Shown here: positions 1 through 5,901 of the stretch, piece by piece | Position numbering within the stretch: position 1 is the stretch's first letter | Layout: each line of letters opens with the position of its first letter | Source of the DNA: Frankiales bacterium | GTDB taxonomy: Bacteria > Actinomycetota > Actinomycetes > Mycobacteriales > SCTD01 | DNA: 7,334 nt | Direction: 5' to 3' | Assembly: GCA_025464915.1 (NCBI GenBank) | Contig: JAODNF010000050.1 | Span: 1-7,334 of the forward strand | Translations under genes and position numbers: made by a program | The notes under the pieces: generated by a model | The model's database searches: none | Seen by the model: the letters and a program-made list of their open reading frames with translations, nothing else | Told to the model about the DNA's origin: nothing

Positions 1-127
1 GGCAGGTTGCCCACGTGTTACTCACCCGTTCGCCGCTCGAGTACCCCGAAGGGCCTTTCCGCTCGACTTGCATGTGTTAAGCACGCCGCCAGCGTTCGTC
101 CTGAGCCAGGATCAAACTCTCCGTTAA
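1..127 (-). rRNA. rrs: 16S ribosomal RNA, 5' part (cut by the window edge)
   Basis: The minus strand carries the universal 16S 5' sequence GAGTTTGATCCTGGCTCAG (the common 27F primer site). GACGAACGCTGGCGGCGTGC, CTTAACACATGCAAGTCGAG and, near the edge, GGCGAACGGGTGAGTAACAC follow. The mature 5' end is placed near 127 by aligning the GGAGAGTTTG run with E. coli AAATTGAAGAGTTTG; it may be off by several bases. Only about the first 127 nt, up to just beyond V1, are present. The short V1 hairpin (GGAAAGGCCCTTCGGGGTAC) is of the type seen in Actinomycetes. The gene runs in the same direction as tyrS. Confidence 0.97.
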
Positions 128-164
128 GGATTCTGTTTGAACACTGGCGAGCAGAACGCACTGA

Positions 165-188
165 CATTTCTGTCCTTGCATTTCTGTC
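165..188 (-). repeat. Direct repeat GACAGAAATG in the 16S leader
   Basis: GACAGAAATG occurs twice on the minus strand, at 188-179 and 174-165, separated by CAAG. The second copy continues into TC, so GACA-GAAA-TGTC (174-163) could fold as a 4-bp stem with a GNRA-type loop. It lies 40 to 60 nt before the mature 16S end. This is where one strand of the 16S processing stem is normally formed; the partner strand would be after 16S, outside the window. Confidence 0.5.
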
Positions 189-278
189 ACCAAATAACCG
201 TCATCTGCGGACTGTCGCTGTCATGTGACCGCGCCAGCAACCCGCAAGAATCGGGATGAAACTTGGCACTGACTTTCG

Positions 279-300
279 GCACGCTGTTGAGTTCTCAAGG
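279..300 (-). promoter_or_regulatory. rrn boxA antitermination element
   Basis: CTTGAGAACTCAACAGCGTGC on the minus strand matches the boxA region found in actinobacterial rRNA leaders. In the known system, NusB and NusE (S10) bind boxA in the nascent RNA and protect the untranslated rRNA transcript from Rho termination. Its place, after P2 and about 150 nt before 16S, is the usual one. A second copy would be expected before 23S, outside this window. Confidence 0.82.
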
Positions 301-352
301 ATCGACTGCTCTCCGACGCCGGCCTCTCAGCCGTTCTCGGGGCAACTCGCCT

Positions 353-382
353 AATCTATCAGGTCCCGTTCGCGGCGGTCAA
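353..382 (-). promoter_or_regulatory. Downstream rrn promoter (P2), sigma-70/HrdB type
   Basis: The minus strand has TTGACC at 382-377, an 18-nt spacer and TAGATT at 358-353, a -10 form common in actinobacteria. It has the same spacer length as the upstream promoter and the same TTTGAC core. Transcription would begin near A347/G346, about 45 nt before boxA, leaving a leader of about 220 nt. A GC-rich discriminator (AGGCGAG) follows the -10 box, a feature often linked with growth-rate and stringent control of rRNA promoters; that link is inferred. Confidence 0.82.
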
Positions 383-528
383 ACCTCGCGGTCCTCGCTC
401 CGTTCCGGGCACTCCCAGAGGGGCACGGCGAACCGGCTTGTCCTTCAGGGGGTGGCCCGCGGACCGTACTGTCGCTCGACCAGTTGAACGGTCTCGCTGG
501 TGTGTCCGGTGCTCCGGGGGCGTCGATG

Positions 529-558
529 AACTTAGGCGGAACCGACGGCCTGCGTCAA
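529..558 (-). promoter_or_regulatory. Upstream rrn promoter (P1), sigma-70/HrdB type
   Basis: The minus strand has TTGACG at 558-553, an 18-nt spacer and TAAGTT at 534-529. The -35 box differs from TTGACA at one base and the -10 box fits TANNNT. A transcript would start near A523, giving a leader of about 395 nt before 16S. The promoter begins only 77 nt after the tyrS stop. The start site is inferred. Confidence 0.7.
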
Positions 559-635
559 ACGAACGGCGGGGTTTCTCGTCACGACTGGGTCACAGACCGG
601 GACGAGCAGCGCGATCCGGGCGCGCGAGAGGCCGC

Positions 636-1910
636 TCAGGCCTGCGTGCGCTCCACGACGAGGGTGTTGCGCTTGCCCTTGCGCAGCACGAGGAAGTGCC
701 CGTGCAACCAGTCCGTCTCTGACGGCACGGCGGCCTCGTCCGCGAGCTTGGCGTTGTTGAGGTAGGCACCGCCCTCCTTGACCGCGCGCCGGGCGTCCGA
801 CTTCGACAGCCCGAGCCCCTCTGCGAGCAGGTCCACGACCGGGGGGCACTCCCCCGTGACCTGCAGCGACGGGGCCTCGGCGAGCGCTGCCCGCAGCGTC
901 GGCTCGTCGAGGTCCTCGAGCGCGCCGCTGCCGAACAGCGCCGCGGACGCGGCCTGGACCTTGACCCCCTCGCTCTCGCCGTGGATCAGCGCCACCAGCT
1001 CGGCGGCGAGCCGGCGCTGCGCCGTGCGCGCGTGCGGGCGCTCCGCGGTCTCGGCGTCCAGGGCCTCGACCTCCTCACGGCCCACGAAGGTCAGCAGCCG
1101 GAGGTAGGTGCCTGCGTCCTTGTCGTCGACGTTGAGCGCGAACTGCCACAGCGCGTACGGGGAGGTCAGCTGCGGGTCGATCCAGACGTTGCCCCCGCCC
1201 GTGCTCTTGCCGATCTTCTGCCCGGCGGAGTCGGTGACGAGCGGGAACGTCATCGCGTGCGCCCCGCTCACGCCCTCCATCCGGCGCAGCAGGTCCAGGC
1301 CGGCCGTGATGTTGCCCCACTGGTCGTTGCCCCCGATCTGGGCGGTGCAGGCGTGGCGGCGCCACAGCTCGACGAAGTCCAGCGACTGCAGCAGCTGGTA
1401 GCTCATCTCGGTGAAGGACAGCCCGCCGCTCTCCAGCCGTGCGCTCACCGACTCGCGCGCGAGCATCTGGTTCACCGGGAAGTGCCGCCCGACGTCCCGG
1501 AGGAAGTCCAGCGCGCTCAGCGGAGCGGTCCAGTCGAGGTTGTCGGCCAGAATCGCGCCCGTCGGGCTGTCGTCGAAGTCCAGGAAGCGGGCCATCTGGG
1601 CCTTGATGAGCACCACGCGTGCGGAGATCTCGGCCGGCGTCATCATCGGCCGGTCGGTCGTGCGCCCCGTCGGGTCGCCGATGAACCCGGTCGCGCCGCC
1701 CGCGAGGGCGATCGGGCGGTGGCCGGCGAGCTGGAAGCGGCGTAGCGCGAGCAGGGGCACGAGACTGCCGACGTGCAGCGAGTCGGCCGTCGGGTCGAAC
1801 CCGGCGTAGACCGTGACGACGCCGGAGGCGAGGTCGCGGGCGAAGGCCTCGCGATCGGTCGTCTGGGCGATGAGGCCGCGCCACTCGAGGTCCGCGAGGA
1901 CGTCGGTCAC
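636..1910 (-). CDS. tyrS: Tyrosyl-tRNA synthetase
   Basis: Charges tRNA-Tyr with tyrosine; class I aminoacyl-tRNA synthetase, normally a homodimer. From the GTG at 1910 the protein is 424 residues, the same length as the E. coli enzyme and, from memory, the M. tuberculosis one. YAGFDPTADSLHVGSLVPLL at 35-54 includes the HIGH-type motif as HVGS. Tyrosine-pocket residues lie in YQLLQSLD (171-178) and GGNDQWGN (193-200). The KMSKS-type loop is KIGKS at 232-236. Residues about 357-415 form a C-terminal S4 RNA-binding domain. An in-frame ATG at 1943 would add MLRVSLPTVAP. Neither start has a clear Shine-Dalgarno. I prefer GTG because conserved homology begins at DVLADLEWRGLIAQ, but ATG is possible. 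No promoter or T-box fits the short gap after the SDR gene, so expression probably depends on read-through. Confidence 0.96.
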   Translation of the reverse strand: MTDVLADLEWRGLIAQTTDREAFARDLASGVVTVYAGFDPTADSLHVGSLVPLLALRRFQLAGHRPIALAGGATGFIGDPTGRTTDRPMMTPAEISARVVLIKAQMARFLDFDDSPTGAILADNLDWTAPLSALDFLRDVGRHFPVNQMLARESVSARLESGGLSFTEMSYQLLQSLDFVELWRRHACTAQIGGNDQWGNITAGLDLLRRMEGVSGAHAMTFPLVTDSAGQKIGKSTGGGNVWIDPQLTSPYALWQFALNVDDKDAGTYLRLLTFVGREEVEALDAETAERPHARTAQRRLAAELVALIHGESEGVKVQAASAALFGSGALEDLDEPTLRAALAEAPSLQVTGECPPVVDLLAEGLGLSKSDARRAVKEGGAYLNNAKLADEAAVPSETDWLHGHFLVLRKGKRNTLVVERTQA

Positions 1911-1936
1911 GGGCGCGACGGTAGGCAGGCTCACCC

Positions 1937-1968
1937 GCAGCATGCTGCCGTATCCGGCAACCGGGTTG
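1937..1968. repeat. Cluster of three short inverted repeats before tyrS
   Basis: Three perfect dyads fill the gap between the SDR stop and tyrS. CAACC-G-GGTTG occupies 1958-1968. TGCCG-TATC-CGGCA occupies 1946-1959. The palindrome GCAGCATGCTGC occupies 1937-1948 and covers the alternative ATG of tyrS. They overlap by a few bases, so not all could fold at once as RNA. There is no T-tract, so this is not a typical intrinsic terminator. It may be an operator, an RNA structure at the ribosome entry site, or chance in GC-rich DNA. Confidence 0.4.
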
Positions 1969-1970
1969 GC

Positions 1971-2702
1971 TCAGCCCCCGGCGGCGAGGGCAGGCGCGTC
2001 GAGCACCGTGCCGTGCCGGTCGTCGTAGCGACCGAGCGCGACGTCGCGCACGACTGTCGCGGTGGCCGCCGGGTCGTCCCAGGCCGTGACGTCGTCCCAG
2101 GTCGGCATCGAGAGCGTGAGGTCGGTGCGGACCAGGCCCGGCAGGACGTCGAGGACGACCACGCCGGTCCCCCGCAGCGGCTCGGTCAGCGACTCGGTGA
2201 ACAGGCTGACGGCGCGCTTGCTGACGGCGTACCCGGTGTAGGTGCCCGTGCGCGTGGCCGCCCGGGCCCGCGACGCCAGGTTGACCACGCGGCCGCGGCC
2301 GCGCAGCACCATCGGCGGGAGCAGCGCCCGGGTCATGAGGAGCGGGCCGCGCAGGTTGGTTTCGACGACCCGCCAGACGTCGTCGCGGTCGGACTCCCAG
2401 AACGGCACCTGCTCGCGCTCGATGACCGCGGCGTTGTTGACCAGGAGGTCGACGGTGCCGAGGTGCTGCTCCGCGTGCATCACGACCCGGTCGATGGCCT
2501 CGGGGTCGGTCACGTCGAGCGCGGACGGGAACGCCTTGACGCCGAAGCGGCCGGCGAGGTCCTCCGCCAGCTCGTTCACCTGCTCACGGGTCCGCGACAC
2601 GAGGAGCAGGGACATCCCCTCCGCCGCGAGGGCCGTCGCGATGTCACGACCGAGGCCCCGGCCGGCTCCGGTGACGACGCCGATCTGTCCGGTCAGGCTC
2701 AC
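1971..2702 (-). CDS. Short-chain dehydrogenase/reductase, substrate unknown
   Basis: Classical SDR oxidoreductase of 243 residues with one Rossmann domain. The cofactor motif TGAGRGLG is at 11-18, LDVTD at 62-66 and NNAAV at 89-93. The catalytic tetrad is complete: N116, S144, Y158 and K162 (YAVSK), with LPGLVRTD at 188-194. Arg15 in the glycine motif and Ser36-Arg37 after the second strand suggest NADP(H) preference. No membrane segment or signal peptide is seen. The start is a GTG whose first bases overlap the mpg stop (GTGA), with AGGG at 2713-2710, 7 nt upstream. The C-terminal part after about 200 is short and acidic and gives no clue to the substrate. Neighbours do not reveal a pathway. 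Some bacterial genes of this type are annotated as 3-oxoacyl-ACP reductases, but the sequence does not justify that here. Confidence 0.93.
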   Translation of the reverse strand: MSLTGQIGVVTGAGRGLGRDIATALAAEGMSLLLVSRTREQVNELAEDLAGRFGVKAFPSALDVTDPEAIDRVVMHAEQHLGTVDLLVNNAAVIEREQVPFWESDRDDVWRVVETNLRGPLLMTRALLPPMVLRGRGRVVNLASRARAATRTGTYTGYAVSKRAVSLFTESLTEPLRGTGVVVLDVLPGLVRTDLTLSMPTWDDVTAWDDPAATATVVRDVALGRYDDRHGTVLDAPALAAGG

Positions 2703-3280
2703 GACCGCACCCTACGGACCCCGGGCTTGAACGCCGAGACGGTGCGGTCCCCGTCGACCCAGAACCGCCACAGGGTCTCGGTGCCGACGGTGATGCCGAC
2801 GCGCGGGCCCGTGGCCACGGCCGGCCGACGGCCGACCCGCGGCAGGAGGCGTACCGGGGAAGCCGGATCCAGCAGGTCCAGCCCGAGCGCCGCCCGGTCC
2901 AGGGCCAGCGCCTTCGCGAGCCGGGCCGGCCCCCGGCACAGGTCGCGGTCCGTGGAACGCAGCCGGCGCTCCCTCGCCAGCTCGAGCCCGTCGACCACCT
3001 CGCCGGCCCGGAGCAGGACCGCCGAGGCCCGCCCCTCCGGGCCCGTGACGACGTTGGCGCACCAGTGCATGCCGTAGGTGAAGTAGACGTAGAGCCGGCC
3101 CGCGGGGCCGAACATGAGCTCGTTGCGGGGTGTCGGGCCGCGGTGGGCGTGCGATGCGGGGTCGAGGCCCTCCCCGGAGTACGCCTCGACCTCGGTCAGG
3201 CGCACCGTCACCCCGTTCCCGACGAGCAGGCAGCCGAGGAGGTCGGGCGCGACCAGCTCGGCGCGGCGGTCCAGCCTCAT
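2699..3280 (-). CDS. mpg: DNA-3-methyladenine glycosylase (AAG/MPG family)
   Basis: Base-excision repair enzyme that removes alkylated purines such as 3-methyladenine and often hypoxanthine. The 193-residue protein shows the core of the human AAG-type fold. TEVEAY at 29-34 aligns with human VETEAY, so E32 is the likely catalytic Glu and Y34 the stacking Tyr. H44 lies in the next loop. TPRNELMFGPAGRLYVYFTYGM at 50-71 has Y66 matching human Y159, followed by N76 (human N169) and R91 in VLLR (human R182). CRGPARLAKAL at 115-125 is also a family motif. The ATG at 3280 overlaps the argH stop as ATGA. An in-frame ATG at 3301 would add seven residues and is less likely. The stop overlaps the next gene's GTG. 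M. tuberculosis also places mpg directly next to tyrS (Rv1688-Rv1689, from memory). Confidence 0.95.
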   Translation of the reverse strand: MRLDRRAELVAPDLLGCLLVGNGVTVRLTEVEAYSGEGLDPASHAHRGPTPRNELMFGPAGRLYVYFTYGMHWCANVVTGPEGRASAVLLRAGEVVDGLELARERRLRSTDRDLCRGPARLAKALALDRAALGLDLLDPASPVRLLPRVGRRPAVATGPRVGITVGTETLWRFWVDGDRTVSAFKPGVRRVRS

Positions 3281-4683
3281 GACGGGGTGGCGGCCGCCCA
3301 CTGCTCGTGGGCGGCGACCTCGATGCGCAGCGCCTCGAGCTGCTCGGCGACCCGGACCGGCGCCGTGCCGCCGTGCCCCTCACGGGCGGCGATGGCACCA
3401 CGGACGTCGAGCACGCTGCGGATGTCGGGTGTGAGGTGCGGCGAGATGCCGGCGAGGGTCGCGTCGTCGACCTCGTGCAGCTCGACGCCCTGCGCCGTGC
3501 AGTGCTGGACGAGCTGGCCGACGGCCTCGTGGGCGTCCCTGAACACGACGCCGTTCTTGACCAGGAGCTCCGCCACGTCAGTGGCGAGGGCGAACCCGAG
3601 CGGCGCCGAGGCCTCGAGGACGTCTGCGTGGACGGTCATCGTGGCGATCATCCCGGTCATCGCCGGGAGGACGAGCAGCAGCGTCTCGACGGCGTCGAAG
3701 CACGGCTCCTGAGCCTCCTGCATGTCGCGGTTGTAGGTGAGCGGCAGGCCCTTGAGCATCGCGAGCGAGCCGGTCACGTGACCGATGAGGCGCCCTGCCT
3801 TGCCGCGCGTCAGCTCGGCGATGTCGGGGTTCTTCTTCTGCGGCATGATCGAGCTGCCGGTGCTGAACGCGTCGTCCAGCGTCACCCAGCCGAACTCCGT
3901 GGTGTTCCAGAGGACGACCTCCTCCCCCAGCCGGGACAGGTGCACGCCGAGGAGCGCGGTGCAGAAGAGGAACTCGGCGACGAAGTCACGGTCGGCCACG
4001 GCGTCCATGGAGTTCGGGGCCGCAGAGCCGAAGCCGAGCTCGGCCGCCGTGCTGATCGGGTCGACGCCGAGGGACGAGCCGGCGAGCGCACCTGACCCCA
4101 GCGGTGCGACGGAGGCCCGCAGGTCCCAGTCCCGCAGCCGGTGCACGTCGCGGGCGAACGCCTGCACGTGGGCCAGCAGCTGGTGGGCGAACAGCACGGG
4201 CTGGGCGTGCTGCAGGTGCGTCATACCCGGGGCGGGTGTGTCCAGGTGCCGGGCCGCCTGCCCGATCAGGGCCTGCTCGAGCGCCGCGAGGTCGCGGACG
4301 AGCTGACGGCCGTGCTCGCGCAGGTAGAGCCGCAGGTCGGTCGCGACCTGGTCGTTGCGCGACCGGCCGGCCCGGAGCTTCCCGCCCAGCGCACCGAGCT
4401 TCTCCAGCAGCCCACGCTCGAGCGCCGTGTGGACGTCCTCGTCCTCGAAGGTGGCCACGAACGCGCCGGACGCCACCTCCGCGAGGAGCTCGTCGAGGGC
4501 ACCGAGCATCTTCGCCAGCTCGTCGTCGCTCAGCAGCCCCGCCCGGTGCAGGACCCGGGCATGCGCTCTCGACCCGAGGAGGTCGTAGGGCGCCAGCCGC
4601 CAGTCGAAGTGCACGCTGACCGAGAGCCGGGCGAGCGCCTCGGCCGGACCGCCCTCGAACCGACCGCCCCAGAGGGAGGTCAC
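3277..4683 (-). CDS. argH: Argininosuccinate lyase
   Basis: Splits argininosuccinate into arginine and fumarate, the last step of the pathway, as a homotetramer of the fumarase/aspartase superfamily. The protein is 468 residues (M. tuberculosis about 470). It begins with the typical LWGGRFEGGP at 4-13. The superfamily signature GSSIMPQKKNPD is at 276-287 and contains the catalytic Ser loop. The conserved TH of GMTHLQHAQPV is at 155-156, and RSRNDQVATDLRL is at 107-119. The frame stays open far upstream, to 5343, but that stretch is argG read in another frame. The GTG at 4683 is chosen because the argG stop and this start overlap as GTGA and because LWGGRF directly follows. No good Shine-Dalgarno is seen, so translational coupling to argG is likely. 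The stop overlaps the mpg ATG (ATGA). Confidence 0.97.
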   Translation of the reverse strand: MTSLWGGRFEGGPAEALARLSVSVHFDWRLAPYDLLGSRAHARVLHRAGLLSDDELAKMLGALDELLAEVASGAFVATFEDEDVHTALERGLLEKLGALGGKLRAGRSRNDQVATDLRLYLREHGRQLVRDLAALEQALIGQAARHLDTPAPGMTHLQHAQPVLFAHQLLAHVQAFARDVHRLRDWDLRASVAPLGSGALAGSSLGVDPISTAAELGFGSAAPNSMDAVADRDFVAEFLFCTALLGVHLSRLGEEVVLWNTTEFGWVTLDDAFSTGSSIMPQKKNPDIAELTRGKAGRLIGHVTGSLAMLKGLPLTYNRDMQEAQEPCFDAVETLLLVLPAMTGMIATMTVHADVLEASAPLGFALATDVAELLVKNGVVFRDAHEAVGQLVQHCTAQGVELHEVDDATLAGISPHLTPDIRSVLDVRGAIAAREGHGGTAPVRVAEQLEALRIEVAAHEQWAAATPS

Positions 4684-5882
4684 TTGTCGAGACGGAGATC
4701 GCGCTTGGCCGCGATCTTCGAGGGCAGGCCCCAGAGCTCGACGAAGCCCTTGGCCAGCGACTGGTCGAACGAGTCGCCCTCGTCGTAGGTCGCGAGGTCG
4801 AAGTCGTAGAGCGAGGCGTCGCTGCGCCGGCCGGTGACGGTCGCGGTGCCGTGGTGCAGCGTCATCCGGATGTCGCCGGAGACGTGCTGCTGGGACTCGC
4901 GCACGAAGCTGTCGAGGGCCCGCTTCAGGGGTGAGAACCAGAGGCCGTCGTAGACGAGCTCGGTCCAGCGCTGCTCCACCGACCGCTTGAAGCGCCGCAG
5001 GTCGCGCTCCATCGTGAGGTCCTCGAGCTCGGTGTGCGCAGCGATGAGCGCGAGGGCCCCCGGGGCCTCGTAGACCTCGCGGCTCTTGATGCCCACCAGG
5101 CGGTCTTCCACCATGTCGAGCCGACCGAAGCCCTGCGCGCCCGCCCGGGTGTTGAGCTGCTCGATCGCGTGCAGCACCGACACCGGCTTGCCGTCGAGGT
5201 GCGTCGGGACGCCATCGGAGAAGGTGATGACGACCTCGTCCGGGCCGCTGCTGGTGCCGGGAGCCTGGGTGTAGCTGTAGATGTCCTCGATCGGTCCGTT
5301 CCACGGGTCCTCGAGGAAACCGGTCTCGACCGCGCGGCCCCACACGTTCTGGTCGACCGAGTAGGGCGACTTCTTGGTGACGTCGATCGCGAGACCGCGC
5401 TCTTCGGCGAAGGCGATCGCCTTGTCACGGGTCATGCCCGAGTCGCGGACCGGGGCGATGCACGTCAGCTCCGGGGCCAGCGCGCCGATGCCGACCTCGA
5501 AGCGCACCTGGTCGTTGCCCTTGCCCGTGCAGCCGTGTGCGACGGTGTCGGCGCCGTGGTACTTCGCGGCCTGGACGAGGTGCTTGACGATGAGCGGGCG
5601 CGACAAGGCGCTGACCAACGGGTAGCGCCCCATGCAGAGGGCGTTGGACTGCAGCGCGGGCAGGCAGAACTCGTCGGCGTACTCGTCGCGGACGTCCGCG
5701 ACGACGGCCTCGACCGCGCCGCAGTCCAGGGCCCGCTGGCGGATGACCTCCAGGTCCTCACCACCCTGGCCGACGTCGGCCGCGACCGCGACCACCTCCT
5801 TGCCGGTCTCGTGGGCGATCCAGCCGATGGCCACGGACGTGTCGAGGCCTCCGGAGTACGCGAGGACGACGCGATCGGACAC
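4680..5882 (-). CDS. argG: Argininosuccinate synthase
   Basis: Condenses citrulline and aspartate using ATP to give argininosuccinate, AMP and pyrophosphate. The 400-residue protein belongs to the N-type ATP pyrophosphatase (PP-loop) fold. The P-loop AYSGGLDTS is at 8-16. The second family signature GCTGKGNDQVRFE is at 117-129, and YSVDQNVWGR at 174-183 is also typical. The open frame continues upstream to about 6068, but that part is a shadow of argR. The GTG at 5882 is chosen because it starts exactly before the conserved VVLAYSGGLDTS and has a strong AGGAG at 5894-5890. It begins 19 nt after the argR stop, the only real gap inside the arg block. Its stop overlaps the argH start (GTGA). The length agrees with M. 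tuberculosis ArgG (about 398). Confidence 0.97.
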   Translation of the reverse strand: MSDRVVLAYSGGLDTSVAIGWIAHETGKEVVAVAADVGQGGEDLEVIRQRALDCGAVEAVVADVRDEYADEFCLPALQSNALCMGRYPLVSALSRPLIVKHLVQAAKYHGADTVAHGCTGKGNDQVRFEVGIGALAPELTCIAPVRDSGMTRDKAIAFAEERGLAIDVTKKSPYSVDQNVWGRAVETGFLEDPWNGPIEDIYSYTQAPGTSSGPDEVVITFSDGVPTHLDGKPVSVLHAIEQLNTRAGAQGFGRLDMVEDRLVGIKSREVYEAPGALALIAAHTELEDLTMERDLRRFKRSVEQRWTELVYDGLWFSPLKRALDSFVRESQQHVSGDIRMTLHHGTATVTGRRSDASLYDFDLATYDEGDSFDQSLAKGFVELWGLPSKIAAKRDLRLDK

Positions 5883-5889
5883 TGCGGTT

Positions 5890-5894
5890 CTCCT
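5890..5894 (-). promoter_or_regulatory. Ribosome binding site of argG
   Basis: AGGAG on the minus strand, 7 nt before the GTG of argG. It is the best Shine-Dalgarno match in the window. It fixes the argG start well inside a longer open frame, in the 19-nt gap after argR. This suggests argG is initiated independently rather than by coupling to argR. Confidence 0.8.
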
Positions 5895-5901
5895 GAGCTT
5901 C

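Larger units (their letters stand above)
128..635 (-). other. Region between tyrS and 16S rRNA: promoters and pre-rRNA leader
   Basis: This stretch of about 500 bases has no convincing protein gene on either strand; the short open frames in it have no recognisable homology or start signals. Read on the minus strand it contains, in order, a spacer after the tyrS stop, an upstream promoter (558-529), about 145 nt with no clear signal, a second promoter (382-353), boxA (300-279), a GACAGAAATG direct repeat, and the sequence before the mature 16S 5' end. The part close to 16S is visibly more AT-rich than the genes, as expected for an rrn leader. No tRNA gene and no strong terminator with a T-tract is visible. 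Confidence 0.85.

Noticed and set aside
7..228. Plus-strand 73-codon open frame at the left edge
   Set aside because: It is antisense to 16S rRNA and its leader; ORFs over rRNA genes are a well-known annotation artefact.
463..488. Third rrn promoter candidate TTCAAC ... TACGGT on the minus strand
   Set aside because: The spacer is only 14 nt and both boxes are poor, unlike the two 18-nt promoters nearby.
575..606. Possible terminator after tyrS: CTCGTC/GACGAG arms around GGTC-ACA-GACC
   Set aside because: The arms are short, the interior is asymmetric, and no T-run follows on the minus strand (the next bases are AAACCCC). It is too weak to call.
981..1745. Plus-strand open frame of 254 codons inside tyrS
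   Set aside because: Arg/Ala/Val-rich mirror translation of tyrS with no recognisable motif.
1944..1970. T-box riboswitch upstream of tyrS
   Set aside because: T-boxes need well over 100 nt of leader with a specifier loop and antiterminator. Only 27 to 60 nt separate the SDR stop from tyrS.
1773..3077. Plus-strand open frame of 434 codons opposite tyrS, the SDR and mpg
   Set aside because: It is antisense to three well-identified genes. Its composition is rich in Arg, Gly, Val and Asp, as expected for the mirror of GC-rich codons, and no domain is recognisable.
3277..5343. A 688-residue frame that might look like an ArgG-ArgH fusion
   Set aside because: The N-terminal part is argG DNA in the wrong frame. 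The true ArgG frame ends at 4680 and ArgH starts at the GTG at 4683, so there is no fusion protein.
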